Shown here piece by piece: positions 22,656 to 33,971 of a DNA stretch of 64,000 nt. Position numbers and translations under genes: made by a program. Origin of the DNA: Tetracentron sinense (Eukaryota; Streptophyta; Magnoliopsida; Trochodendrales; Trochodendraceae); contig CM026559.1 in NCBI GenBank assembly GCA_015143295.1, forward strand, positions 15,700,826 through 15,764,825, given 5' to 3'. The notes beneath the pieces are model-generated. The model worked only from the letters and a program-made list of their open reading frames with translations. It was not told the origin of the DNA and did no database searches. Each line of letters begins with the position of its first letter. Position 1 is the stretch's first letter.

Positions 22656-23143
22656 CTCATTTTACTGTTTCGGCCATAACTTTCGACTCGTTCGTCGGAT
22701 TTCGACGATTCAACTTGCGTTGGATTCGTCTTTCGAAAAGCAACATTTTTGGCATTTTAGAATTTCCAAAATCCACTTTATTTATGGACCAAAATGTTCC
22801 CAAAGTTGAATGATCTGTAATTCCATCAGACAAAACATCGGAAAACCCACTTTTAACTTAGCTTAGACTAAAAATATGGAAAAACGTTAAACATAATCCT
22901 CGAAGAGGATTCAAATACCTTTCTAATGGTTGAAGAATCACTCAATTCCAATAAACGGTGCCAAAACTAGAGTTTCCTAAAGTTGAGAGTGTGATATGAC
23001 ATTCCTAAACAAGAAGTTTGATTAAACCTTAATCACACTACACCCATTAGATATTCAATACAATAAACATTAAAACATCACAAGAACTATAATACCCCTA
23101 ATGCAATGCAATAAAAACATGAAAAAAGATTCGAGTCTCTACA

Positions 23144-23157
23144 TCCTCCCCCCTTAA
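23144..23157 (-). promoter_or_regulatory. Polypurine tract of element C
   Basis: The minus strand reads TAAGGGGGGAGGAT immediately before the 3' LTR. It is preceded by AATTTCGGGGACGAAATTCT, a sequence kept in other gypsy elements here (near 37380, 56175 and 62380). It primes plus-strand DNA synthesis. Confidence 0.85.
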
Positions 23158-23187
23158 AAGAATTTCGTCCCCGAAATTTTACGTACC

Positions 23188-26100
23188 TTAAGTGAACAAG
23201 TACGGGTACTTTTCGCGGACTTCAGCTTCTCTCTCCCAAGTATCCTCTTCTCTAGAATGATGCTCCCATTGCAAGAGTACAAGAGGAATGACCTTAGAAT
23301 GCAAAACTTGCTCCTTCCGATCCAAGATTCGAGCTGGTTGCTCCACTAGAGTCAAATCTTCCCGAATTTCCAACGGTTCCAAATGAATAACATGTGAAGG
23401 ATCAGCAATGTACTTCCTCAACATAGAGATGTGAAAGACATTATGCACACCTTCCATGTGAGGTGACAAGGAGACCCGATAAGCAACTTCCCCAACTCGG
23501 GTGATGATCTCAAAAGGACCCACATATCTCGGATTAGGCTTGCCCCACTTACCGAATCTCATCACCCCCTTCGGAGGTGAGATCTTTACAAACACAAAAT
23601 CTCCAACTTGGAACTCAAGATCTCTCCTCCTAGTATCGGCATAGCTCTTTTGCCTACTTTGAGCTGCTTTCAACCTCTCCCTGATCAACTGAACTTTATC
23701 CACAGTCTGACCAACGAGCTCGGGATCCAAAAGCTTCCTCTCGCCAACTTCGTCCCAACACAAAGTTGAACGACAACACCTCCTATAAAGTGCCTCAAAT
23801 GGTGCCATCTGAATGCTAGCTTGATAGCTATTGTTGTAGGTAAACTCAACCAGCGGCAAGTGATCAACCCAACTACCCTGAAAGTCTAACATGCAAGCTC
23901 GTAGCAAGTCCTATATGATCTGGTTCACCCTCTCAATTTGCCCATCTATCTGCGGATGAAATGTCGTACTAAAATCCAAATGGGAACCCATAGCCTGCTG
24001 AAAACTCTTCCAGAATCTGAATGTAAGTCTCGGATCTCGATCGGTAACAATGCTAACTGGCACTCCATGCAAACGAACTTTCTCCTTCATATAGAAGTTA
24101 GCCAATTGATTGGAGTTGAAAGTGGTCCGATATGGAAGAAAGTGAGCTGATTTAGTCAATCGGTCAACCACAACCCAAATGGCATCAAAGTTCTTGGCCG
24201 TCTTTGGCAAACCAACAACGAAATCCATGGAGATATTTTCCCACTTTCACTCGGGAATAGGAAGAGACTGAAGAAGTCCTGCCGGCCTCCTGTGTTTGAT
24301 CTTCACCTGCTGACACACCAAACACTTGGATACAAAGGTAACCACATCTTTCTTCATACCTTTCCACCAAATATACTTCTTAAGGTTCTGGTACATCTTA
24401 GTACCTCCCGAATGTACCGTGTACTTGGACTTGTGTGCTTCATCCAGAATCTCTCTTCTTAAATCCTCATCATCCGGAACACAAAGTCTACTCTTGAAAC
24501 AAACTCCACCATCTTTCCAAGAGAAGTCCTCAAACCCACTGCTAAGCGACTTATTCATAGCAGTGTGCAGTTCTCCATCATTCCACTACAGGTATTTAAT
24601 CCTGTCCAATATATAAGATTGGCCTGACCATAATGTTAGCCAACAAGGCTCCAGACGCTCTCACACTGAAACCCGCATCAAGGATAGACACCTCTTCAAG
24701 TAGCTTCCATTCTTGGACCATCAAGTGTGCCAAGAACCCAGTAGGTCTCCTACTTAACGCATCTGCCACTACATTCGCTTTCCCCGGGTGGTACTGGATA
24801 GGGCAATTATAATCCTTAAGGAATTCCACCTAACAACGCTGCCTCAAATTCAGCTCTTTCTGCGAGAACAAATACTTTAGACTTTTGTGGTCGGTGAAAA
24901 CTTCAAACTGCGCACCGTACAAGTAGTGTCTCTAGATCTTAAGAGAAAAAACCAAGGCTGCTAACTCCAAATCACGAGTAGGATAATTCTTCTCGTGGTC
25001 TTTCAACTGCCGAGAAGCATAGACAATCACCTTCCCGTGTTGCATAAGAACACAACCTAACCCAACGAGTGAGGCGTCACTATACACCACAAAACCTTCA
25101 CTACCTGATGGAACAGTTAAGATTGGAGCGGTGGTGAGACGCTTCTTCAACTCAAGAAAACTCTTCTCACATTTCTCATTCCACTCGAATCTAACATTCT
25201 TTCGAGTTAAGTGAGTAATTTTAGCTGCCAAACTAGAGAAACCTTCCACAAATCTTCTGTAATATCCAGCTAGGCCCAAGAAGCTTCGAATCTCTGTCAC
25301 ACTCTTTGGCCTTCCCCATCCTTCCACTACTTCTATCTTGGAAGGGTCAACTGAAATCCCCTCTTTTGACACCACATGGCCTAGAAATGCTACTTTTTCT
25401 AGCCAAAACTCGCACTTGCTAAGCTTAGCATATAGCTTATACTCACGAAGTGTCTTCAGTGTGATCCGGAGATGCATCTTATGCTCCTTCTGTGTCCTGG
25501 AGTACACTAGAATGTCATCCACAAACACGATCACAAAGCGGTCCAGAGTCGGCTTGAAGATTCTGTTCATGAGATTCATGAATGTTGCCGGGGCATTTGT
25601 CAAACCGAATGGCATGACTAGGAATTCAAAATGCCCATATCTGGTCCTGAAAGCAGACTTAGGCACATCTTCCGCCTTTATCTTCAGCTGATGGTAGCCC
25701 GACCTTAAATTAATCTTGGAGAAGTATTTATCTCCTTGCAACTAGTCAAACAAGTCATCGATCCTAGGCAAAGGATATTTGTTCTTGATAGTGACCTTGT
25801 TCAGTTGCCGATAGTCGATGCACATCCTCATCGAACCATCCTTCTTCTTCACAAATAAAACAGGAGCTCCCCAAGGTGATACACTAGGGCGGATAAATCC
25901 AAGACCAAGCAATTCATCAATCTGCTCCTTAAGCTCTTTCAACTCTACTGGAGCCATCCTATACGGAGCTTTAGAGATGGGTGCCGTACCCGGAGCCAAC
26001 TCAATTACAAACTCTACTTCTCTATCCGGCGGCAAACCCGGCAAGTCCTTGGGAAAGACATCCATGAATTCCTCTACAATAGAGATACTTGAGGAATCTG

Positions 26101-26530
26101 GTGCATCCGTGATAGTAAGACTCAATCCCGTAAAATGAGCTAAGTCTTTCTTCTTCAACCCTTGGAAACGAAAAAGAGGCTCACTGATTGGTCTAAAGTT
26201 GACTACCTTCGCAAAGCAGTCGACATGCCCATGGTATTTGGAAAGCCAATCCATGCCTAGCATGACGTCAAAATCTTGGAACTCAAGGACAATCAGATCA
26301 GCTGGCATCTCTCTCTGACCTACTCGAATGTCACAATCTCGATAGACCTTATCAGTGATGACTGAACTACCACAGGAGTAGTGATCGACAATTCACGGTC
26401 TAACAGACTTGGCTCCATCGAAAACTCTCGTGCAAAACTAGGTGTAACGAAGGAGTAAGTAGACCCAGTATCGATCAAAACATGAGCGAGAAAATCATTT
26501 ATCAACAATGAGCCTGAATTAAATACATAA
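23188..26530 (-). pseudogene. pol: pol of element C: protease, RT, RNase H, integrase
   Basis: In coding order: protease (VLIDTGSTYSFV, about 26470), a frameshift near 26320, VMLGMDWL, then reverse transcriptase ([17 protein letters not shown] at about 25530). RNase H follows ([17 protein letters not shown]), then the integrase zinc domain ([10 protein letters not shown]) and the integrase core ([36 protein letters not shown]). The C-terminal chromodomain-like tail is LLQWEHHSREEDTWERE. Stops lie at 25742, 24932, about 24830, 24247 and 23911, mostly where homologues have Trp or Gln. The final 239 codons (23188-23907) are open. Confidence 0.9.
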
Positions 26531-26639
26531 AGCCAATTTTGTCAAATCATGAATGCATATATACATCATACATTATACTACATAATATTTAATATCACAC
26601 GCATAGCATCACTGTGGCTGGGGTCTAGTGCCCTGTGGT

Positions 26640-27742
26640 GGCCTCTACTATATGGACTGCCTGCCTAGGGGCCTGACTCCCTGTGGCTGAGTCGACTGAA
26701 GTCCCTGCTGAAAGCGGAGTGGGCAATCTCGAATCCGGTGTGTAACATCTCCACAATGAAAACAACCTCCAGTAGTTTCCCTACACTCTCCTACTCTATG
26801 CCTCTTTCCGCACTGGTTGCATACATTATACAACTGGGTCCCAGCAGTAGGCGGAGTAACCTGAGATGCTCAAGGGGCTGCCTGAATAGGCCTCTGATAC
26901 GGGGTAGGCCTAGCAATCGGCATAGGACCTGACATCCTCGGCCTCTTGTCCTGGGGGCCAAACCTGCTTGCTTGAATCTTCTCCCTCTTCTTCAAGAATT
27001 CCTCTGAATTCTTCTCAGCTATCAAGGTACGCTGGTACACCTCTCTATATATTTCGTGCTGAAGTATCGAAACCTTCTCCTGAATAAAATCCTTCAAGCC
27101 TCGCTCAAACCTCTTTGCCTTCATTCTCTCCGCAGCAATCAAGTGAGGAGCGAACCTAGAAAGCACTACAAACTTGGCCTCATACTCGGCCACTGACATC
27201 CTCCCTAGCTCCAAGGTAGAGAATTCAATCTCCTTCTGATCTCCCACAAACACCGGGAAGTATCTCTCGTAGAAGATGTCGAGGAACTCTCCCCAAGTCC
27301 ACTATTGTCCGGCTCGCACCTCATTCCTCTGCCTAGATGCTGCCCTCCACCAATGTTTAGCTTCGCCTTCCATGACGAAGGAGGCCCATTTCACCCTCTG
27401 CTCATCGGTAGCCTCAAGCACGGAGAAAATCTTCTCTAGTTGCATGATCCATAACTCGGCAACTGAGGGATCCGTACTACCATAGAAGGCTAGAGGACTC
27501 ATTCTCCTAAAAGCTTCCACTCCGTTATGCCGGGATGGGTGAACGTCAATCTGCCTCTCTTGCCTAGCTTGACCTGCCGCTAGTAATGCAGTTTGCTGAG
27601 CCATAATTTCAGCCTGCCTCTCCATGGCTGCAGCAATAGCTTCCATGGCCCGACCCACATTAGCCTGGGGGCTACCATCTGGAGTATCCCCATCAGTCAC
27701 ACTACCTCCTCCATTCCTATCATTTCCTCCACCCCTTCTCAT
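26640..27742 (-). pseudogene. gag: gag of element C
   Basis: The start MRRGGGNDRNGGG (ATG at 27740-27742) agrees with the MRR start of related gags. The capsid-like part has FYGSTDPSVAELWIMQLEKI and GEAKHWWRAA, then a TAG at 27302-27304 before the WTWGEF-type segment. MSVAEYEAKFVVLSRFAPHL follows, a TGA at 26870-26872, and two zinc knuckles, CNQCGKRHRVGEC and CFHCGDVTHRIRDC, both with all ligands. The C-terminal SDDVVQG motif seen in elements A, D and E is not recognisable. The gag-pro interval (about 26523-26640) ends in a clear acceptor TTTAATTCAG, but I see no clean donor. Confidence 0.85.
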
Positions 27743-27931
27743 GCTTACAATCCTGAGAAGAAGAAAACAATCCATTTAGAACACACTCATATAAAATTCC
27801 TAAGTCTACGCTTAATCAAAACTCAATCCTCAACAATTTTAAAGTCCTGAACTAGATGTAGCTTCCCTAAGGTTGACATCTTCCCATATCCTATACTTAA
27901 TATCTTAGCCCTAAGGACTCTAATGCCTTGT

Positions 27932-27943
27932 GCTCTGATACCA
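27932..27943 (-). promoter_or_regulatory. Primer-binding site of element C
   Basis: The minus strand reads TGGTATCAGAGC exactly, four bases after the 5' LTR end. It is complementary to initiator tRNA-Met. Confidence 0.95.
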
Positions 27944-27947
27944 CCTC

Positions 27948-29936
27948 TGTAACGACCCCAAAATCTCACAAGGCTAAAATAGGACTTTGGAATCGTCACA
28001 TTACTTAACCTGCTTAAAGACCATGCATTCAAGGCTTACTACACGAGTCTCCAAAAATGAGGATAAAAAATTTCGATATATAAGCTATAACCAACCTGCA
28101 CAAGTCTACGGTCAACATATATAACTCACTATAAACCAAAAGGTATGAAATACACAACTATAAAAAGTCTACTGAGCAACATCATCTGAAAGTCTAATAC
28201 AAAACTCTCTCAACCAACGAAACATAAACTAAGAGGTGTAGCCACCCAAGACTCCGGCTCCTTCCTCGATGGGCTCACCTTCTCCTCCTTCCTCGATGTA
28301 AGTCTCCTCAACCCACGGCTCCACCGTGTACTCCTGCTCTAAACCTGCTAAGACAAAAGTCCGGCTGAATACAAAGGTACTCAGTGTATATAAAATCCAA
28401 CTAACAATAATAATATACCTGCACATAGTTAGAAATATATCCAATAGCAAAATAACATAATCAGAGTACGGAAGAACGTGTGCGCATATACATCATATCA
28501 TCATCTTGACTCGTGTACTTGTGAGAATCCTAGACTTAGAAGACAATACACTTATGAGCTACTTATGCTTATGAGACCACGTGCTTGTGAGATGCTTATA
28601 CTTATGCACTTATTCAGATAATACAATGATGTGACATGCCGTTCTTGACGGATACAGACCATGTCTAAAAATCATATGGTTGGCATGCCCTTTTTGGCGG
28701 ATACGGACCATGCTTATGAATCAAAAGTAATTGACATGCCGTTCTTGGTGGATGCGGACCATGTCATGCATATGCTTATTCAGAATGTCATACGTATGCC
28801 ATGATCATGCTTGTGGTCCACATGTGTGACTTGTGAGACTCTCTTCTTAACATACAAGTGCATCTGTGCCTAAGTGTCGAAATTAACATTCGAGTTGGTA
28901 TTTGCTTAGATTCTGATCTCCCACCATAGAAACTCCACTATACTGTCCTATACCAAATAGTTAGAAAATTCCCGGTCTGAGAGATTTTTCCTCTAAGTTC
29001 TTACCTTCCCGACTATCGATTTCCATGCAAGTAATTAAACATACTTAACAAACAATCATATATACATATCTTATCATAATTCATAATCAATTTACCACCA
29101 TTTCATAAGAGTATAATAGCATTTATCCTCTCAAGCATTTTCACAAACACCTTGATTACGCATAATATGGATTCATTGCCCTTCTACATTTTCAAGCATT
29201 CATCAATCCATAATCCATCCATACAATCCAAATATCATCCACATCCACATGTTAATCCCATCCTCCATACATTTCCTATCCTCCATATATTCTATCCACA
29301 TTCAAATCCATATTTCCATCAATAATTAGCTTACTTTATAGAAAATTTGGGGAAAATGCATTTAATCTCTATTCTATCATTCCTATCATATTAATATTCA
29401 TCAAACATTAAAATAGAGTTGATTAGGATAGTATATCGACCTTAGGAATCCTTCGCTTGGATTCAAAACGCTCCCGAGGTGATTTGGGGAAGCTTTCCAA
29501 GCTCTCCTTGCACTATCCAAGCTATCTCTTTCTTCCCCAAGAAAACCCTCTCTAAAAACCCTAGGGTTTCTCTCCCTTTTTGCCAAAATAGGTTAGAAAT
29601 AGGTAGAGTATTCTAATACCCTGAAATAGAATCCCTATTTAGAGCCCCAAGGTTTGAGAACCAAAAGACCAAAAGCCCTCACTAAAATTTTGCAAAATCA
29701 TGAAAGACCGAGTGATAAGTGGTTATGACCGAGCGATCGGTCGCCTACCGATCGATCGGTGTTTATGACCGGGCAATCAGTCAAAAACACACTCTCTGGA
29801 AAATTTCCCCATACAAAATTTTGGACCAGTTGATAGCTACCGATCGATCGGTTTTGGACCGATCGATCGCTATTTCTGACCGAGCGATCGGTGCTTTGCA
29901 GATTTCGACTCATTTTACTGTTTCAGCCATAACTTT
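27948..29936 (-). repeat. 5' LTR of element C, proximal part
   Basis: It begins TGTAACGACCCC and is interrupted at 29937 by element D inside the sequence CATAACTTTTGACTCG of the conserved 60 bp block. The rest is at 39742-40201. It matches the left LTR closely. The TATA-like CCCTATTTATAT of the left copy is CCCTATTTAGAG here, so this promoter copy is damaged. Confidence 0.9.
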
Positions 29937-30147
29937 TGTAGCACCCCGGACTTTTTCATCTTTAATGAATGGCACTCTCATAGCTAATTGGCCGTTTTTG
30001 TAGTCTAATTAATAAATAAGGGAGAAATCAGAAATTTTGAAATGTCAGAAATGTTCGTTTTCGAAAGACGGATCCAACGCAAGTTGAATCATCGAAATCC
30101 GAAGAGCGAGTCAAAAGATATGGTCAAAACAGTCCAGACATACAGAG

Positions 30148-30335
30148 CACCGATCGCTCGGTCCAGTCAGCGATCGATCGGTCCATAACCGATCGATCGG
30201 TAGCTATCGTACGGTCAGAAATTTTGTATCGGGAAATTTTCCAGAGAGTGAGTTTTTGACCGGTCGATCGGTCACAAACACCGATCGCTCGGTAGGCAAC
30301 CGATCGATCGGTCATAACCACCGATCGCTCGGTCT
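30148..30335 (+). promoter_or_regulatory. Array of ACCGATCGATCGGT dyad sites, element D
   Basis: Seven or eight sites of ACCGATCGATCGGT or ACCGATCGCTCGGT are arranged in two groups around GGGAAATTTTCC, as in the solo LTR at 14284-16763. The copy in the 3' LTR (37622-37810) differs at several sites, mostly by transitions. Confidence 0.75.
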
Positions 30336-31307
30336 TCGTGTTTTTCAGAATTTTCATTAAGGGCTTTTTCGTCTTTTGGGGGTTAAACCCTTTCTCCTTA
30401 AGGCTTGCCCGAGCCTTAGGGCATCATTCACTGTACTTAGAGAGATTTGGGAGATAAGAGAGAAGAGAAAAGGGTTTCCTAAACCTAGGTTGCTTTTGGA
30501 TAAGAAATCAAAGGGGTGAAGACCCTAGATCGTCCCCAAGCACGTTTTCTTCAAGATTTCAACTCAAGCTCGGGTGGGGTGCATTCTCAAAGCTAGGGCA
30601 GCCCTCACTCACGTTTTTGAAAGGGATTTCTTTCACAACTCAAGCTTCTTTCAAGCAAAGGCTTCATCTTTCAAGTTGGAGCTTCAATCAAGGTCCCTAC
30701 CAAGGATCAAGCCTTGATTCAAGGTTAGTACACCCTACTAACTTCCCCCTAACAATAACCTAGTTTTTCTATGAACTATATGATTTTGCTACTATGTATT
30801 TCTCCCTTATGAAATGTATCATATTCACTAAATATAAACAAGGTGAGGAAAATGGTGTGGATGCATGGATGAGAGGTTGATTGAGGCGATGGGATGCCGA
30901 ATGTATGGTGTATGAATGTGTGGTGTGAAGAATGGAAAATGGAGGATGGGCATTTTACCAATAATAAACATACCTTGATTTTTTGATGGAAAGTAGGCAC
31001 TAAAAAGAAGAAGATGAACCATTAAGGAACCTTGCATCTTATGTGTTTAACAAAATGCCTAAACTAGGAATAAATGACATAAATGAAGAAAATGAAAGTA
31101 GGCCTTATGCATGTGTTCTTATGAATGATGAACTATTCAAATGCCACGTAGATTACTCAAATTCCTATATGGTTATACTGTGGATTGAATTGCTATACAC
31201 TACTCTTCATGTCATATTGTCATCATGATATTACAAGTGCTACACACACCACACATGCATGCATGAAACCGGGTTTTCCAAGATTGTATTTGTATATGAT
31301 GAATCAA

Positions 31308-31572
31308 GAACATGACAAGGAGGTTGGTAGCCCAAGGAAGGGTGCTAGCCTCTGGCTCACAAGAGAAATAGAACAAGAACTTGACAAGGAGGTTGGTAGC
31401 CCAAGGAAGGGTGCTAGCCTCTGGCTCACAAGTGAAATGAATCAAGAACATGACAAGGAGGTTGGTAGCCCAAGGAAGGGTGCTAGCCTCTGGCTCACAA
31501 GAGAAATGGAACAAGAACATGACAAGGAGGTTGGTAGCCCAAGGAAGGGTGCTAGCCTCTGGCTCACAAGTA
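31308..31572 (+). repeat. Four 63 bp tandem hairpin repeats, element D
   Basis: Four near-identical 63 bp units contain GACAAGGAGGTTGGTAGCCC, AAGGAAGGGTGCTAGCCTC and TGGCTCACAAG. GAGG.TGGTAGCCC can pair with GGGTGCTAGCCTC. Because 63 is divisible by three, long open frames appear on both strands by chance. The 3' LTR copy (about 38785-39045) has a deletion in its fourth unit. Confidence 0.9.
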
Positions 31573-31845
31573 TACAAGTCAAGAACAAATCAAGACATGA
31601 AATACAAGACAAGACACGACACACATACATGATTTGACCGAGACACGAAAAAGGTTTCCGAGACATGAGTTTTACCGAGGTTTTTGCATTCATACACGCA
31701 TGTCAAGATATGGCTATGTATCTTATGCTTTCACTATTGCTTTAAATTAATATCTTGTATTGCTCACTGTTGTTATGCTTTCGTTATTGTTATGGTTAGC
31801 TAGTAGTTTGTACTCGCTGAGTATTCCATGCTCAGCCGTACTTTT

Positions 31846-31986
31846 ATGTCGGCAGGTACTGTGGATGTCCTCGACCCCGAGCCTTGGGTCGGGGAGGAGT
31901 ATGTAGAGGAGAGGGAGCCACCTATCCCATGGCAGTCTCAGGAAGATAGGGACTTGGATGTGTGGCCATACCTCGACTACTGTTGA
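31846..31986 (+). CDS. Candidate LTR micropeptide ORF, 46 aa (5' LTR of D)
   Basis: It starts ATGTCGGCAGGT: MSAGTVDVLDPEPWVGEEYV, then EEREPPIPW, ending WPYLDYC with TGA at 31984-31986. It shares MSAG, EPWV and EEYVEE with other LTR ORFs; APFDVC is replaced by VDVLD. It lies about 280 bp before the LTR end, so in genomic RNA it would act as an upstream ORF of gag, and in the 3' LTR it lies in the 3' untranslated region. Confidence 0.4.
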   Translation: MSAGTVDVLDPEPWVGEEYVEEREPPIPWQSQEDRDLDVWPYLDYC

Positions 31987-32270
31987 GAGGAGAGGGTTAG
32001 AGAGTTCCTTTTTGTATTTTGATAGGTGGGCATGTCCACCTTTACTTTGATTGTATTTGGTATATGTTAACTTGGAATACTATTTGGAGTTATAGAAGAA
32101 AAGAAAAAGTTGGCTTATGCTTCCGCACTTATGTTTAGTTTCCGCGCTCTGATTATCATTATATTATATTATGTTTAGCCTCTTGCATTACAGGATGGTT
32201 TGACAGGTACACGTAGTCACCTCTAAAGTATCCCTTAACTCATAGGAGGTATTTTGGGGCGTGACAGAGG

Positions 32271-32282
32271 TGGTATCAGAGC
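32271..32282 (+). promoter_or_regulatory. Primer-binding site of element D
   Basis: TGGTATCAGAGC, four bases after the LTR end (GACA-GAGG-TGGTATC). It is complementary to initiator tRNA-Met and marks the start of cDNA synthesis. Confidence 0.95.
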
Positions 32283-32603
32283 TCTAGGCATTAGAGTCCC
32301 TAGGGTTACATAGGAATGATACCATGATTGAACTAGGTATTAGAATTACCTTAAAGAGTTGTATTCCAAGTATGGACTAACAAGTTAGTCCTAGTCAAAA
32401 TAGGTTGAATCTCAACCAAACTTAGAGTCCTACGCTAGGAACACGGATTGTATGGATGATGTTGTGTTGTATACCATGTGTGCATTAATTGTGTTATGCT
32501 TATTAAATATGCTTGAGGAATATGTATTGAGCGAATTGCGAAATTTGTACTAAATGCGTATCCAAGTTAGACTCATGTTGTATTGTCGTTCTCAGGAGAA
32601 ATC

Positions 32604-33839
32604 ATGAGACGCAATACCCGGGGTCGCGGGTACAACACGAGGAGTAATAGAGGTGATGCTCCATCGGGTGATGATCAACCCGATTTTGCCCAAGCATTTG
32701 CATCCATAGCCGAGACTTTGGCTATGTTGGCGGTAAGGTAACCGGCCACTCCGCCTAATGCGGCACTTATACCGGCTCCTCCTAACCGAGCCCAAGCCGG
32801 GATAGAAGCTTTCTGGAGGATGAGGCCTCCAACTTTTTGTGGAAGCATTGATCCACTCTCGCCGAGGGTTGGATTCGGCAACTTGAGAAGATATTCTCGG
32901 TATTGGCACCTACGGAAGTAGAGAGGGTCACATGGGCTGCCTTTATGCTTGAAGGCAAGGCCGACCATTGGTGGAAGTCTGCACTTCGGACCTGAGAGTT
33001 GACCCGGCAAGGCCAAGAATGGACATGGGGAGAATTCTTGGACGTTTTCTACAAGAAGTACTTTCCGGTTGGGATGAAAGAAAAGAAAGAAATTGAATTT
33101 ATTACCTTGGAGCAAGGTAATATGTCTGTAGCGGCTTACGAAGCCAAGTTCTCAGAGCTATCTCGATTTGCTCCACACATGATAGCTACCGAGGCTATGA
33201 AGGCCCGAAAATTCGAGAGGGGGTTGAAGGCCTACCTCAAGGATCGTGTCTCAATGTTCCGACATGAGACATATTCAGAAGTTGTGGACAAGGCATTGTT
33301 GGCCGAGTCGAATTCCGAAGAGTTCTTTAAGAGAAGAGGAATAGAGAAGGGACAGTCTAGTAGTTCAGGGGAGAAGAGAGCTAGGACTATGTCTTATCAG
33401 TCTGCAAGGCCGGCTCAGTCACAGAGGATGTACTCGGCACCACAGGCCCCCCGCCCTTTTGTTCCACCGGCTTTTCGCCCGGCTACCTCGTATGCTCCTC
33501 GCCCCACAGTGACTCAGGCTACGGGTTATACTCCTCCCACTTATTCACATGATGTCTGCACCCTTTGTGGAAGGAGGCATCTAGTAGGGGAATGTCGGAA
33601 GGCTACAGGAGGCTGTTTTCATTGTGACGACCAGGGCCACATGATTCGGGATTGTCCCCGACGTCGATTGCCAGCTCAGTCTTCGGGGAGCAGGCCCCCG
33701 ATTCGGCAGACATCTCAGCCTAGCTCTTCTCAGGCTTCGAGGGCCTCACCGTCTACACGGCCTCCTCGCCCAGCCACACAGGGTCGAGTTTTCGCCCTAT
33801 CAGAGAGAGACGCACGTGCATCCGACGATGTCGTGCAAG
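32604..33839 (+). pseudogene. gag: gag of element D
   Basis: ATG at 32604-32606 gives MRRNTRGRGYNTRSNRG. A TAA follows after 45 codons (32739-32741), a frameshift near 32875 and a TGA at 32993-32995. From 32996 the frame is open to the putative splice donor at 33839: WTWGEFLDVFYKKYFPVGM, MSVAAYEAKFSELSRFAPHM, a Ser/Pro-rich linker and two intact zinc knuckles (CTLCGRRHLVGEC, CFHCDDQGHMIRDC), ending ASDDVVQ. Unspliced, the frame ends at TAG 33854-33856, six codons past the donor. Confidence 0.9.
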
Positions 33840-33971
33840 GTACGCACGAATTCTAGAGTTTAAATTGTGTAAAATTTCTATGGTTTGTTTTGTGAGTTTC
33901 TATACTAGGGGTTACCTATGTATGATGCTTGTTGTTTGAAATCTACTAATAGTAGTCACTTAATCGCATAG
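33840..33971 (+). other. Putative GT-AG intron between gag and protease, element D
   Basis: Donor GTGCAAG|GTACGC and acceptor ATCGCATAG|GCGCTTTG bound 132 bp of AT-rich DNA. Removing it joins codon G|GC in phase, giving DVVQG-ALLVNE and then CLARVLIDTGS. DVV.G.LLVN is the contiguous sequence I know from related gypsy polyproteins. Without splicing, gag stops at once. The same position is interrupted in A (146 bp) and E (146 bp) by unrelated-looking AT-rich sequence with equivalent borders. Confidence 0.7.

Larger units (their letters stand above)
20740..23143 (-). repeat. 3' LTR of element C
   Basis: 2404 bp, TGTAACGACCCC..GAGTCTCTACA on the plus strand. It carries the conserved 60 bp block (about 22672-22745), dyad array (22457-22655), a TATA-like CCCTATTTATAT (22381-22392, minus strand ATATAAATAGGG), an AAGGTCGATA donor-like site (about 22185), the GACATGCC hairpin repeats (21380-21530), a perfect CTGAGTAC/GTACTCAG hairpin (21157-21176) and the peptide frame (21021-21147). 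Confidence 0.9.
29937..32266 (+). repeat. 5' LTR of element D
   Basis: TGTAGCACCCCGG..GGGGCGTGACA. Order of parts: the conserved 60 bp block (about 30055-30120), dyad array (30148-30335), leader with AAAGCTAGGGCAGCC (about 30590), donor-like AAGGTTAGTACACC (30721-30734), four hairpin repeats (31308-31572), GCTGAG hairpin (31817-31837), micropeptide ORF (31846-31986) and AGGTGG/CCACCT hairpin (32024-32041). No clear TATAAATA box is seen after the array in this family. Confidence 0.95.

Noticed and set aside
31185-31637. A 150-codon open frame with the repeated peptide DKEVGSPRKGASLWLT, and similar frames on the other strand and at 38660-39007.
   Set aside because: It is the 63 bp hairpin repeat translated. 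Because 63 is a multiple of three, all frames stay open; the other strand is equally open, and units of other families do not keep the peptide.
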